NCBI RefSeq assembly: GCF_001591645.1
Contig: NZ_BCVH01000001.1
Coordinates: 248,001 to 312,000 of the forward strand
Source: Robertmurraya korlensis NBRC 107688
Lineage (GTDB): Bacteria > Bacillota > Bacilli > Bacillales > Cytobacillaceae
Length of the DNA stretch: 64,000 nucleotides
Reading direction: 5' to 3'
In this document: piece after piece, positions 7,886 to 15,778 of the stretch
Numbering within the stretch: position 1 is the stretch's first letter
How the letters are laid out: each line of letters starts with the position of its first letter
Program-made: the position numbers and the translations under genes
Notes under the pieces: model-generated
Told to the model about the DNA's origin: nothing
The model's database searches: none
Seen by the model: only the letters and a program-made list of their open reading frames with translations

Positions 7886-8575
7886 TTAAATTAATTCTTC
7901 GAGTAAATCATTGAGTACAAAGGTCATGTTACCATTGCTATCAACTTCAATAAGTTCCTCTTTTTTCATTTTTGTGAGCGTACGGCTAACGGTTTCACGT
8001 GTTGTTCCAATCATATTTGCTAAGTCTTTATTTGTAAATTCACTATTCAACGTGAACGTCCCATTTGTCTCCCTTCCATGTAATTTTGCTAAGCGGATAA
8101 GAAGTTTAATAATTTGTTCATATGTATTATTAAGTATCTGTGCTTCTAACCGATCTTGAAGGTCGACTATTTTTTCACTTAGTACATTAAACACCTTAAT
8201 ACAAAGTGTGGGATTTTCAATAAGGACCTTTTCGAAAGGTAAGATTGGAACGACAACTAAGGTAGTAGCCTCCATTACTTCTGCATAAGCCGGGTATCCA
8301 CCTTGACGAAAGAAGCCAACATGCGGGAACATTTCACCCTTTTTTAAAATAGCAACGATTTGTTCTTTCCCGTTTATATCACTTTTATAAATCTTAACTT
8401 TGCCAGAGTGGATAAAATATACGTTTTCAAGTGGATCATCCTGCATAAAGACATGACTTCCACGATTCCAATCTCTTGAAATGGATATATCAACAATTTT
8501 TTGAAGCTCATTTTCATCTAAACTTCGAAACAAGGCGAAGTCAGATAATACCTTTTTTATTTCAGGACTTTTCAT
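7886..8575 (-). CDS. Crp/Fnr family transcriptional regulator
   Basis: A 229-aa DNA-binding regulator: cyclic-nucleotide-binding-like beta-roll (about 15-125), dimer helix, and a C-terminal winged HTH with the typical recognition segment TTRETVSRTLTKM. The start at 8575 has GAGGTG about 7 bases upstream; an upstream ATG at 8599 has no such site. Only one cysteine is present, so the 4-Cys iron-sulphur cluster of Fnr is absent and the effector is unknown. The HTH resembles members that bind TGTGA-N6-TCACA, and such a site occurs at 22732-22747 in front of the cytochrome oxidase operon. Confidence 0.9.
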   Translation of the reverse strand: MKSPEIKKVLSDFALFRSLDENELQKIVDISISRDWNRGSHVFMQDDPLENVYFIHSGKVKIYKSDINGKEQIVAILKKGEMFPHVGFFRQGGYPAYAEVMEATTLVVVPILPFEKVLIENPTLCIKVFNVLSEKIVDLQDRLEAQILNNTYEQIIKLLIRLAKLHGRETNGTFTLNSEFTNKDLANMIGTTRETVSRTLTKMKKEELIEVDSNGNMTFVLNDLLEELI

Positions 8576-8678
8576 TACTACGCACCTCAATCTTTGCATT
8601 AACCTAGTTACTAGTTTACCAAAAATCCAAAGCTGAAAGTATAGGTTGTTGGGAATCGTTGTTATTTTTAAACAAACC

Positions 8679-8707
8679 TTTAATTACGAACGTTTATTCG
8701 GTATGAT
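8679..8707 (+). promoter_or_regulatory. mrfA promoter with candidate LexA (SOS) box
   Basis: CGAACGTTTATTCG (8687-8700) matches the Bacillus LexA/DinR box CGAAC-N4-GTTCG at nine of ten defined positions. It falls exactly in the 17-base spacer between a weak -35 (TTTAAT, 8679-8684) and a good -10 (TATGAT, 8702-8707). Confidence 0.55.
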
Positions 8708-8729
8708 TAGGTATAGAGGTGATCTAGAC

Positions 8730-11021
8730 ATGAAGGTTAGAAAAAGTTTACAAGACCTTATCGTTGAGATGAAAAATAATGAAGCATTTAAAGATCAAAT
8801 CGTGCATTGGCATACAATAGAAGAAAAAGAAGCGAAAACCTCTGAGCTACCTAATGACCTCCATTCTAACTTAAAAGGAGCATTACAGGTGAGAGGGATT
8901 GGAAGGCTATTTACACATCAGAAATCGTCATATGAGGCGATTAGACGAGGAGAAAGTGTTGTAGCAGTTACACCCACGGCTTCTGGTAAGACGCTTTGTT
9001 ACAATCTCCCAGTTATCCAAACGATTATCGAATCACTGGATTCAAGAGCTTTGTATATCTTTCCTACAAAGGCACTAGCTCAGGATCAAAAAAGTGAGCT
9101 TAATGAGTTAATTCAAGCAACAGAGCTTCAAATTAATAGCTACACTTATGACGGAGATACTCCTGCAAACATAAGAGAAAAAGTCAGAAAGGCTGGACAT
9201 GTTGTCATTACCAATCCAGATATGCTACATTCGGCCATTCTCCCTCATCATACGAAGTGGGTATCGTTATTCGAAAATTTAAAATTTGTTGTCATTGATG
9301 AGCTTCATATTTATCGAGGAGTGTTCGGAAGTCATGTCGCAAATGTGATAAGGCGTTTGAAAAGAATCTGTCAATTTTACGGAAGCAATCCGATTTTTAT
9401 CTGCACATCTGCGACAATTGCTAACCCGCTTGAGTTAGCCGAACAGTTGACAGAAACGAAGATGAGGCTAATTGATAATAACGGCGCACCGAGCGGCAGA
9501 AAGCATTTTCTTTTTTATAACCCTCCAATCGTAAACAAACCTCTGAATATACGAAGGAGTGCAACGCTAGAGGTTAGGAATCTCGCACGTACGTTATTAA
9601 AAAATAAAATTCAAACCATCGTTTTTGCGAAAAGTAGAGTAAGGGTAGAGATTTTATTAACTTATCTTAAAGAGCTTGTAAAGTATCAGCTCGGGCCAAA
9701 GGCGATTCGAGGGTACCGAGGTGGATATTTGCCTACAGAGCGACGAGAGATTGAAAAAGGGCTAAGAAATGGGGATATCTATGGTGTTGTAAGTACAAAT
9801 GCTTTGGAATTAGGAGTGGATATTGGTCAACTGCAGGTTTGTATTATGACCGGTTACCCAGGTTCTATTGCAAGCTCATGGCAACAAGCAGGAAGAGCTG
9901 GGAGAAGGCATGGGGAGTCGTTAGTCATTCTTGTTGCGAGCTCTAGTCCGCTGGATCAATATATTATCCAACATCCTGATTATTTTTTTTCAAGCAGCCC
10001 TGAAACAGCCCGAATAAACAAAGATAACTTGATTATTCTAATTGACCATTTGAAGTGTGCAGCGTATGAGTTGCCGTTTAAAAAAGGTGACTATTTTGGA
10101 GAAACAGAAATCGAAGAGCTACTAGAATATTTAGTAGAGGAACGTGTTCTATTTGAAAATGGAGAGAAATATTACTGGATGAATGACTCATTCCCTGCTC
10201 ACAACATTAGCTTACGTTCGGCCTCACAAGATAATGTTGTTATTATTGACCACTCAGATGTTTCTAAAGCCCGTGTAATAGGAGAAATGGATTTATTCTC
10301 AAGTATGACCTTACTTCATGAAGAGGCCATTTATTTGCATCAAGGAACCCAATTTCAAGTGGAAAAGCTCGATTGGGAGGAAAAGAAGGCATTCGTACGT
10401 GAGGTGGCCGTTGATTATTTCACAGATGCCAATTTAGCGGTCGAATTAAAAGTATTAGAGCTTGATAAGCAAAGGGAAAATTCTATTGTAGAGGTTGCAT
10501 ACGGGGATGTTAGTGTATTAGCTAAAGCAACGATATTTAAAAAAATCAAATTTGAAACACATGAGAATATAGGATCTGGACCGATTCATTTACCTGAAGT
10601 GGAGCTACATACAAGCTCAGCATGGATTTCTCTTGACAAAAGCGCTACTGAACTACCAGACGAACGTTTGGATCAAGGCTTAATTGGCATTTCTCATGCA
10701 TTCAAACATATCGCTCCTTTATTTGTCATGTGCGACCCACAAGATATTCATGTCGTTCCACAGGTAAAAGCGGTACATAATGAAAAACCGACGCTGTTTT
10801 TCTATGACCGGTATCCAGGTGGAATTGGGTTAAGCGAGAAGATCTATGAAGGAATGGAAGTTATTATTAATGAGGCAAAAGCAATGATTACCCGCTGTCA
10901 TTGTCACCAGGGCTGTCCGTCTTGTATCGGAACCGATCCTACGGGGGAAACGGCAAAGAATGACTGCTTGAAAATATTAAATATGTTTCAATATGCAGTA
11001 AGAAAGGGTAGAGTCAGTTGA
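8730..11021 (+). CDS. mrfA: DEAD/DEAH-family helicase MrfA (YprA)
   Basis: 3'-5' DNA helicase of the mitomycin C repair pathway, 763 aa (B. subtilis YprA ~750). Walker A is TPTASGKT with K87, the DExH box is D190-E-L-H, motif III is SAT, and the helicase C domain has QQAGRAGR. The C-terminal DUF1998 region ends in a cysteine cluster (CHCHQGCPSC and a later Cys) that binds zinc in the family. Start ATG 8730 has AGAGGTGAT 6-7 bases upstream; the frame is open back to 8646, but that extension would read through the promoter and LexA-like box. It overlaps mrfB by 4 bases. Confidence 0.93.
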   Translation: MKVRKSLQDLIVEMKNNEAFKDQIVHWHTIEEKEAKTSELPNDLHSNLKGALQVRGIGRLFTHQKSSYEAIRRGESVVAVTPTASGKTLCYNLPVIQTIIESLDSRALYIFPTKALAQDQKSELNELIQATELQINSYTYDGDTPANIREKVRKAGHVVITNPDMLHSAILPHHTKWVSLFENLKFVVIDELHIYRGVFGSHVANVIRRLKRICQFYGSNPIFICTSATIANPLELAEQLTETKMRLIDNNGAPSGRKHFLFYNPPIVNKPLNIRRSATLEVRNLARTLLKNKIQTIVFAKSRVRVEILLTYLKELVKYQLGPKAIRGYRGGYLPTERREIEKGLRNGDIYGVVSTNALELGVDIGQLQVCIMTGYPGSIASSWQQAGRAGRRHGESLVILVASSSPLDQYIIQHPDYFFSSSPETARINKDNLIILIDHLKCAAYELPFKKGDYFGETEIEELLEYLVEERVLFENGEKYYWMNDSFPAHNISLRSASQDNVVIIDHSDVSKARVIGEMDLFSSMTLLHEEAIYLHQGTQFQVEKLDWEEKKAFVREVAVDYFTDANLAVELKVLELDKQRENSIVEVAYGDVSVLAKATIFKKIKFETHENIGSGPIHLPEVELHTSSAWISLDKSATELPDERLDQGLIGISHAFKHIAPLFVMCDPQDIHVVPQVKAVHNEKPTLFFYDRYPGGIGLSEKIYEGMEVIINEAKAMITRCHCHQGCPSCIGTDPTGETAKNDCLKILNMFQYAVRKGRVS

Positions 11022-12280
11022 GTCTGAAAAATAAGCTAAATCGTTTAAAACCGCATCTATCTAATCCTGAGAAATCAAAAGAGAGTTCAAGGCCTCTACC
11101 CTTAAAGACAACCAATGAGATTCCATTTTTAAGTGATTGGAAGGAAAATGGAGTTACTCCATATTTTTTAGGTGATGACTATTGCCTTGTAAGAGAAGTA
11201 AAGTACCCATTGGATCACCAACATGGCAGATATCAGTTAGGAGATTTTATTGATGCTGTAAATGCGTGGAATGAAGCAAATATCTCACATCCACTTTCTT
11301 CTAAAGGTTTTTTACCAGAGCAGTTGTTCTTTTTCGATACAGAGACAACTGGACTTGGAGGGGGAGTAGGAAATACGATTTTTCTTCTTGGACATGCTAC
11401 GGTAGAGGACAATCATTTTGTTCTAAGACAGCATATCCTGCCTCGTCCAGGTAGTGAAATTCCTTTGTATACTAGTTTTCTTGAAAAGGTTGATTATACG
11501 ACTCTTGTCACGTATAACGGAAAAGCTTTTGATTGGCCACAAGTAAAGACCAGGCATACCTTACTAAAGGATCATGTTCCAAATCTGCCCTTGTTTGGCC
11601 ATTTTGACTTGTTTCATGCTTCTCGAAGAATATGGAAGCATAAGCTAGAAAGATTAAAGCTATCAATCGTTGAAAAGGAAATTCTTGATATTCAAAGAGT
11701 TGATGATGTTCCCGGCTTTTTGGCTCCGATGATTTATTTTGATTTTGTAGAAACCCAAAAACCTGAAGGAATGCTTGGAATTATGAAACATAACGAGATA
11801 GATATTCTTTCTCTTATTAGTTTGTATACACATTTGACTTTTCAGATTTTAAGAATTGATCAAAATCAAACCGTGAAAGAAGCCTTTGAGGTCGGACGAT
11901 GGTTTTCCTATCTTGGAGAAGATTCGGCTGCTGAGAATACATTTACACAATTAGCATCTGGGGAAAGTATGGAAGCATACAAATCTCGATGGCAGCTATC
12001 TTTGCAATTAAAAAAGAAGAAGGATTATGAGGCAGCTAGTCATGTTTGGTTGAATTTGTCGAATGTAGCCGATGACGAGATTGCCTTTGACTCCTCGCTC
12101 GAACTTTCCAAATGGTATGAACATAAAAAAAGAAACTATGAGAAGGCACTTTACTATAGTCAAAATGCAAAAATATTACTTGAAAAACGCTGTGATAGTA
12201 AGAAAGATCAAATGATGGATATCGAAAAGCGGCTGGAAAGAATTACGAGAAAATATTGTAACAAAAATGTAAAAAAATAA
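11018..12280 (+). CDS. mrfB: DEDD-type exonuclease MrfB (YprB)
   Basis: Metal-dependent exonuclease, partner of MrfA in removing mitomycin lesions. The RNase H-like fold shows exo I FFDTETTGLGGG, exo II TYNGKAFDWPQ and exo III KHNEIDILSL. The C-terminal part (about 285-400) is helical and TPR-like. A TTG start overlaps the mrfA stop (TTGA), with AAAGGGTAGAG upstream, so the two are translationally coupled. It is 420 aa, matching the family. Confidence 0.92.
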   Translation: MSLKNKLNRLKPHLSNPEKSKESSRPLPLKTTNEIPFLSDWKENGVTPYFLGDDYCLVREVKYPLDHQHGRYQLGDFIDAVNAWNEANISHPLSSKGFLPEQLFFFDTETTGLGGGVGNTIFLLGHATVEDNHFVLRQHILPRPGSEIPLYTSFLEKVDYTTLVTYNGKAFDWPQVKTRHTLLKDHVPNLPLFGHFDLFHASRRIWKHKLERLKLSIVEKEILDIQRVDDVPGFLAPMIYFDFVETQKPEGMLGIMKHNEIDILSLISLYTHLTFQILRIDQNQTVKEAFEVGRWFSYLGEDSAAENTFTQLASGESMEAYKSRWQLSLQLKKKKDYEAASHVWLNLSNVADDEIAFDSSLELSKWYEHKKRNYEKALYYSQNAKILLEKRCDSKKDQMMDIEKRLERITRKYCNKNVKK

Positions 12281-12375
12281 TCGACAAAATCCGCCTTTTT
12301 GCTGTTGTCTCCCCTTCCTTTAGAAGGTAAAATGTATCATTGAGTGATAAATAACAGAATAAAAAGTGGAGATGG

Positions 12376-12480
12376 ATGAATTCGATGTATAAAGCAATTT
12401 TGTTTATGTTTTTTCTTGTTGTCTGTTTAACTGCGATTATTTTCACAAACTTAAAAGAAAGTTTTTATACACTAATGTAA
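12376..12480 (+). CDS. Single-TM micropeptide
   Basis: A 34-residue ORF with GTGGAG just upstream of ATG 12376 (an internal ATG at 12385 gives 31 aa). One hydrophobic helix of about 18 residues (AILFMFFLVVCLTAIIF) is followed by a short charged tail. It lies in the otherwise empty gap between mrfB and cotD. No family recognised; coding status is inferred only from the ribosome binding site and the helix. Confidence 0.4.
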   Translation: MNSMYKAILFMFFLVVCLTAIIFTNLKESFYTLM

Positions 12481-12528
12481 TTTTGGGTTTAAAAAAAGAA
12501 AAGAATAGAAAATAGGTATTTGCATTAG

Positions 12529-12557
12529 TACAAGATGGACTCCTTTATCATAGGCTG
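12529..12557 (+). promoter_or_regulatory. Putative SigK promoter of cotD
   Basis: TACA (12529-12532), 16-base spacer and CATAGGCTG (12549-12557) give the same geometry as the yppG promoter, with one mismatch in each SigK element. Confidence 0.45.
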
Positions 12558-12604
12558 TTAATGTAAAGCACAAATAACACTATTCGAAAGGAGACGTTTA
12601 GGAT

Positions 12605-12943
12605 ATGCATAAACATTGCGGACCTACTAATGTATTGCCTGCTGTTGTTCACCCAACAAAATGCTGTGTAAATCATACTTTCTCAAATAATGTGGTGCCA
12701 CATATTCATCCTCAGCATACAACAACTGTGAATCACATTAACTATGAACACCAACATTTCTTCCCTCAAACACAGTCTACTGTAACTGAAGTGACAAATA
12801 CTCAAAGCTTTGCACCACCTCGTCCTGTTCCAGGACCATTCCCAGCACCTGGCTTTGGGGCAGCACCAGTAGCACCTGGCTTTGGAGGAGCGCCGGCAGC
12901 ACCTGGCTTTGGAGCAGCACCTGGACCATTTTTCAGAAGATAA
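12605..12943 (+). CDS. cotD: CotD-like inner spore coat protein
   Basis: A 112-aa protein rich in His, Pro, Cys and Gly. The N-terminal half has the CotD pattern HKHCGPTNVLPAVVHPTKCC and multiple His residues. The C-terminal third contains repeats of APGFG(A/G)AP. In B. subtilis cotD also lies next to yprAB. A strong AAAGGAG ribosome binding site and a SigK-like promoter lie upstream. Structural component of the spore coat by family knowledge; the repeat number probably varies between strains. Confidence 0.88.
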   Translation: MHKHCGPTNVLPAVVHPTKCCVNHTFSNNVVPHIHPQHTTTVNHINYEHQHFFPQTQSTVTEVTNTQSFAPPRPVPGPFPAPGFGAAPVAPGFGGAPAAPGFGAAPGPFFRR

Positions 12944-12955
12944 TAAATGACTTTT

Positions 12956-12984
12956 ACAAGGGCTTAAGTATAAGCCCTTGTTTG
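12956..12984 (+). terminator. Terminator after cotD
   Basis: Perfect 11-bp stem ACAAGGGCTTA/TAAGCCCTTGT with loop AGTA and a short T-rich tail. Confidence 0.8.
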
Positions 12985-13020
12985 TTACATAAATAAGGCC
13001 TTGAAAGAGGGATTACACAT

Positions 13021-13587
13021 TTGATAAAGGTTCTTTACATTTCGGGTTATAAATCCAGCGAGTTAGGGATATTCAAAGAAAATGATCCTGGGGTTGTATA
13101 CATTAAACTTGCTATAAAAAAAGCTCTTCTACAGCTGTTAGACCAAGGACTAGAATGGGTAATGGTATCTGGTCAACTAGGAGTAGAGATGTGGGCAGCT
13201 GAAGTGGTAGTTGAACTCAGGAAAAAGGATTTCCCGGATTTAAAACTAGCCATAGTCACCCCTTTTTTAGAACAAGAAAGTAATTGGAGTGATAAAAATA
13301 AGGAGTGGTATCAATCAATTATACAAATGGCCGATTACGTAGACTCAGTCACAAAAAGGAAGTACGATAGTCCGTCCCAATTTCGGTTAAAAAATCAATT
13401 TGCCATCCAAAAAACGGATTCATTGCTCCTTGTGTATGACGAAGAAAGAGACGGAAGTCCGAAATATCTATTGCAAACTGCTAAAAACTTTCAAGAAAAA
13501 AAGGAATATCCGATTACACAAATTACCTTTTACGATCTTCAATTATTGGTGGAAGAAGAGCAGCAAAAGCAAAATGATTTTTATTAA
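13021..13587 (+). CDS. ypsA: YpsA, SLOG-fold DUF1273 protein
   Basis: A 188-aa protein of the YpsA family (SLOG superfamily, Rossmann-like nucleotide-sensor fold). The N-terminus IKVLYISGYKSSELGIF and the segment MVSGQLGVEMWAAEV contain the conserved Gly-rich loops and GE-type residues. Family members next to gpsB are linked to cell division and oxidative stress in Firmicutes. The start is TTG with GAGGG upstream. It probably belongs to the same unit as gpsB, 90 bases downstream. Confidence 0.9.
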   Translation: MIKVLYISGYKSSELGIFKENDPGVVYIKLAIKKALLQLLDQGLEWVMVSGQLGVEMWAAEVVVELRKKDFPDLKLAIVTPFLEQESNWSDKNKEWYQSIIQMADYVDSVTKRKYDSPSQFRLKNQFAIQKTDSLLLVYDEERDGSPKYLLQTAKNFQEKKEYPITQITFYDLQLLVEEEQQKQNDFY

Positions 13588-13677
13588 AGGTAGTCATATA
13601 AAAGAAAAATTGACAAAAGTGCATATTTTTGAAAAAATATAGATAATGTTTCTTTGAGTGACCGAGGTGAAAATTAA

Positions 13678-13983
13678 ATGCAAATAGATAAAGTTAAGCT
13701 AACTGCGAAAGACATTTTAGAAAAAGAATTTAAAACAGCTATGAGAGGCTATAAGCCAGAGGATGTTGACAAATTCCTTGATGTTGTAATTAAAGACTAT
13801 GAAATTCTACAGCAAGAAATCGAAGAGCTTCAACAAGAAAACGCACGAATAAAGAAGCAATTAGAAGAAGCTGTAAGAAGACCTTCTGTTCAGCAACCAT
13901 CCGCTGGGACAACGAATTTTGACATTCTAAAAAGACTTTCAAACTTAGAAAAGCATGTATTCGGCAGTAAATTATACGATTAA
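13678..13983 (+). CDS. gpsB: Cell division protein GpsB
   Basis: DivIVA-like cytosolic adaptor that shuttles PBP1 (the ponA product) between septum and side wall. 101 aa: an N-terminal DivIVA-type membrane/PBP-binding domain ([26 protein letters not shown]), a coiled coil (about 40-65) and a C-terminal helical trimer region ([16 protein letters not shown]). The ribosome binding site is GAGGTGAAA. Its presence beside ypsA matches B. subtilis exactly. Confidence 0.96.
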   Translation: MQIDKVKLTAKDILEKEFKTAMRGYKPEDVDKFLDVVIKDYEILQQEIEELQQENARIKKQLEEAVRRPSVQQPSAGTTNFDILKRLSNLEKHVFGSKLYD

Positions 13984-14043
13984 CAGAAATTACCATGTAA
14001 GAAAGCATTGATATTCCATTCATAATTACATATAATATGTATT

Positions 14044-14465
14044 GTTCGTTAATAACGTTCGGGTAATCGCTGCAAGGATCGTAAGTGAATTGTAGAGGAA
14101 AGTCCATGCTCGCACGGTCTGAGATGTCCGTAGTGTTCGTGCCTAGCCAATTCATAAGCTAGGGCAGCTAGGTTTATACTTGGCTGACGGCAGGGAAAAT
14201 GCCTAAGTCGATTTCGATATGGCATGAATACCTTGAAAGTGCCACAGTGACGGAGCCCATTTAGAAATGAATGGGGTGGAACGAGGTAAACCCCACGAGC
14301 GAGAAACCCAAATTATGGTAGGGGCACCTTCTCTTAGGAAATGAACGAGGGGAAGGACAGGTTCAGTAGAATCTGTAGATAGATGATTGCCACCTGAGTA
14401 CGAGACGATTAGTCGATGGTAGTACAAAGGAACAAAACATGGCTTACAGAACGTTATTAATGGAA
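14044..14465 (+). ncRNA. rnpB: RNase P RNA, class B
   Basis: Ribozyme subunit of RNase P, which matures tRNA 5' ends. The conserved core is readable: GAGGAAAGTCCATGCTCGCAC near the 5' end, GTGCCACAGTGACGGAG, GCGAGAAACCCAAAT, and the 3' end ATGGCTTACAGAACGTTA. AACGTTC near 14054 pairs with GAACGTT near 14452 to form P1. Length (~420) is slightly above the ~400 of B. subtilis; class B (Bacillus type) by sequence. It sits between gpsB and rlmL as in that species. Confidence 0.95.
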
Positions 14466-14488
14466 TTGTATGAGTGTTTTCTAATGAT

Positions 14489-14518
14489 AGCTCTCCTCTG
14501 TTGGAGGGCTTTTCTTAT
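14489..14518 (+). terminator. Terminator of rnpB
   Basis: Stem AGCTCTCC/GGAGGGCT (one G-T pair) with loop TCTGTT, then TTTTCTT. Confidence 0.8.
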
Positions 14519-14564
14519 ATTACATATTAGATTAGGTTCGTTAAATTCTGTCTGGGGTGAAACG

Positions 14565-15707
14565 ATGACGAAATTTGAATTAATTGCTACTGCAGCGATG
14601 GGACTTGAAGCAGTAGTTGCGAAGGAAGTAAGAGATTTAGGGTATGAGTGTATCGTTGAAAATGGTCGTGTCCGCTTTAAAGGGGACGAATTTGCGATTT
14701 GTAAAAGCAATCTATGGTTACGTACAGCCGATCGAGTAAAAATAGTGGTAGGAGAATTTAAAGCGAAAACCTTTGATGAATTGTTTGAAAAAACAAAGGC
14801 TTTACCTTGGGAAAAATTCCTACCAGAAAATGCGGAGTTTCCTGTATCAGGGAAATCGGTGAAATCAACTTTATTCAGTGTTTCTGATTGCCAAGCAATT
14901 GTGAAAAAAGCGATTGTGAATCGTTTAAGTACCTATTATCGCAGGACTAGCTGGTTTGAAGAAAATGGTCCTCTTTTTAAAATTGAAGTATCTATTTTAA
15001 AGGATACAGCCATGCTAACCATTGATACAAGTGGAGCAGGATTACATAAAAGAGGATACCGTGCGGAGCAAGGAGAAGCACCAATCAAAGAAACGTTAGC
15101 AGCGGCACTAGTATTGTTAACAAATTGGTCGCCAGATCGCCCGTTTGTTGACCCTTTTTGCGGGTCAGGAACGATTCCAATTGAAGCTGCTTTAATTGGC
15201 CAAAATATTGCACCAGGCTTCAATCGAGAGTTTGTTTCAGAAGGCTGGAACTGGATTTCTGATAAGCTATGGGACGAGGCAAGAAATGAAGCTGAGGATC
15301 TTGCTAATTATGATCAAGAAATCGATATTATTGGTTCAGATATAGACCATAAGATGGTAAATATTGCTAAGGCAAATGCCTTCGAAGCTGGCTTAGGAGA
15401 GTTAATTCAATTCAAACAAATGCAAGTGAAGGATTTTACGACGACAAAGGAATTTGGTGTTATTATTGGGAATCCACCGTACGGAGAGAGACTAGGGGAT
15501 AAACCAATGGTAGAAAAAATGTACACAGAAATGGGACAAGCGCTTTCGCCTTACGAAACATGGTCTGTATACATGCTCACGTCAAATGAGCGCTTTGAAG
15601 AATGTTACGGAAAACCGGCAACAAAAAAACGAAAACTATTTAATGGGTTTATCCAAACAAATTATTATCAATACTGGGGTAAGAGACCACCTAGAGAAAT
15701 AAAATGA
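14565..15707 (+). CDS. rlmL: 23S rRNA guanine-N2 methyltransferase (RlmL/YpsC)
   Basis: SAM-dependent methyltransferase modifying 23S rRNA, 380 aa. An N-terminal THUMP domain (about 40-155) is followed by a Rossmann methyltransferase domain with motif I FVDPFCGSGTIPIEAA and the catalytic NPPYGERL. Start ATG 14565 has GGGGTGAAA upstream. The frame is open back into rnpB (14439), but that extension would overlap the ribozyme and is rejected. It follows rnpB as in B. subtilis ypsC. Confidence 0.94.
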   Translation: MTKFELIATAAMGLEAVVAKEVRDLGYECIVENGRVRFKGDEFAICKSNLWLRTADRVKIVVGEFKAKTFDELFEKTKALPWEKFLPENAEFPVSGKSVKSTLFSVSDCQAIVKKAIVNRLSTYYRRTSWFEENGPLFKIEVSILKDTAMLTIDTSGAGLHKRGYRAEQGEAPIKETLAAALVLLTNWSPDRPFVDPFCGSGTIPIEAALIGQNIAPGFNREFVSEGWNWISDKLWDEARNEAEDLANYDQEIDIIGSDIDHKMVNIAKANAFEAGLGELIQFKQMQVKDFTTTKEFGVIIGNPPYGERLGDKPMVEKMYTEMGQALSPYETWSVYMLTSNERFEECYGKPATKKRKLFNGFIQTNYYQYWGKRPPREIK

Positions 15708-15710
15708 TGT

Positions 15711-15740
15711 AAAACTGACTCGCTAACGAGTCAGTTTTTT
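15711..15740 (+). terminator. Terminator after rlmL
   Basis: Perfect stem AAACTGACTCG/CGAGTCAGTTT with loop CTAA and a T-run. Confidence 0.85.
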
Positions 15741-15778
15741 ATCGCTCGATTAGGAAATAAAGTACAGGAGGGGTTATT

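Noticed and set aside
8646-8729. Longer start for mrfA
   Set aside because: Would include the promoter and LexA-like box as coding sequence and has no ribosome binding site.
14203-14427. Minus-strand ORF of 74 codons
   Set aside because: Lies wholly inside the RNase P RNA gene.
14439-14564. N-terminal extension of rlmL into rnpB
   Set aside because: It would translate the 3' end of RNase P RNA and its terminator; ATG 14565 has a good ribosome binding site and gives the normal length.
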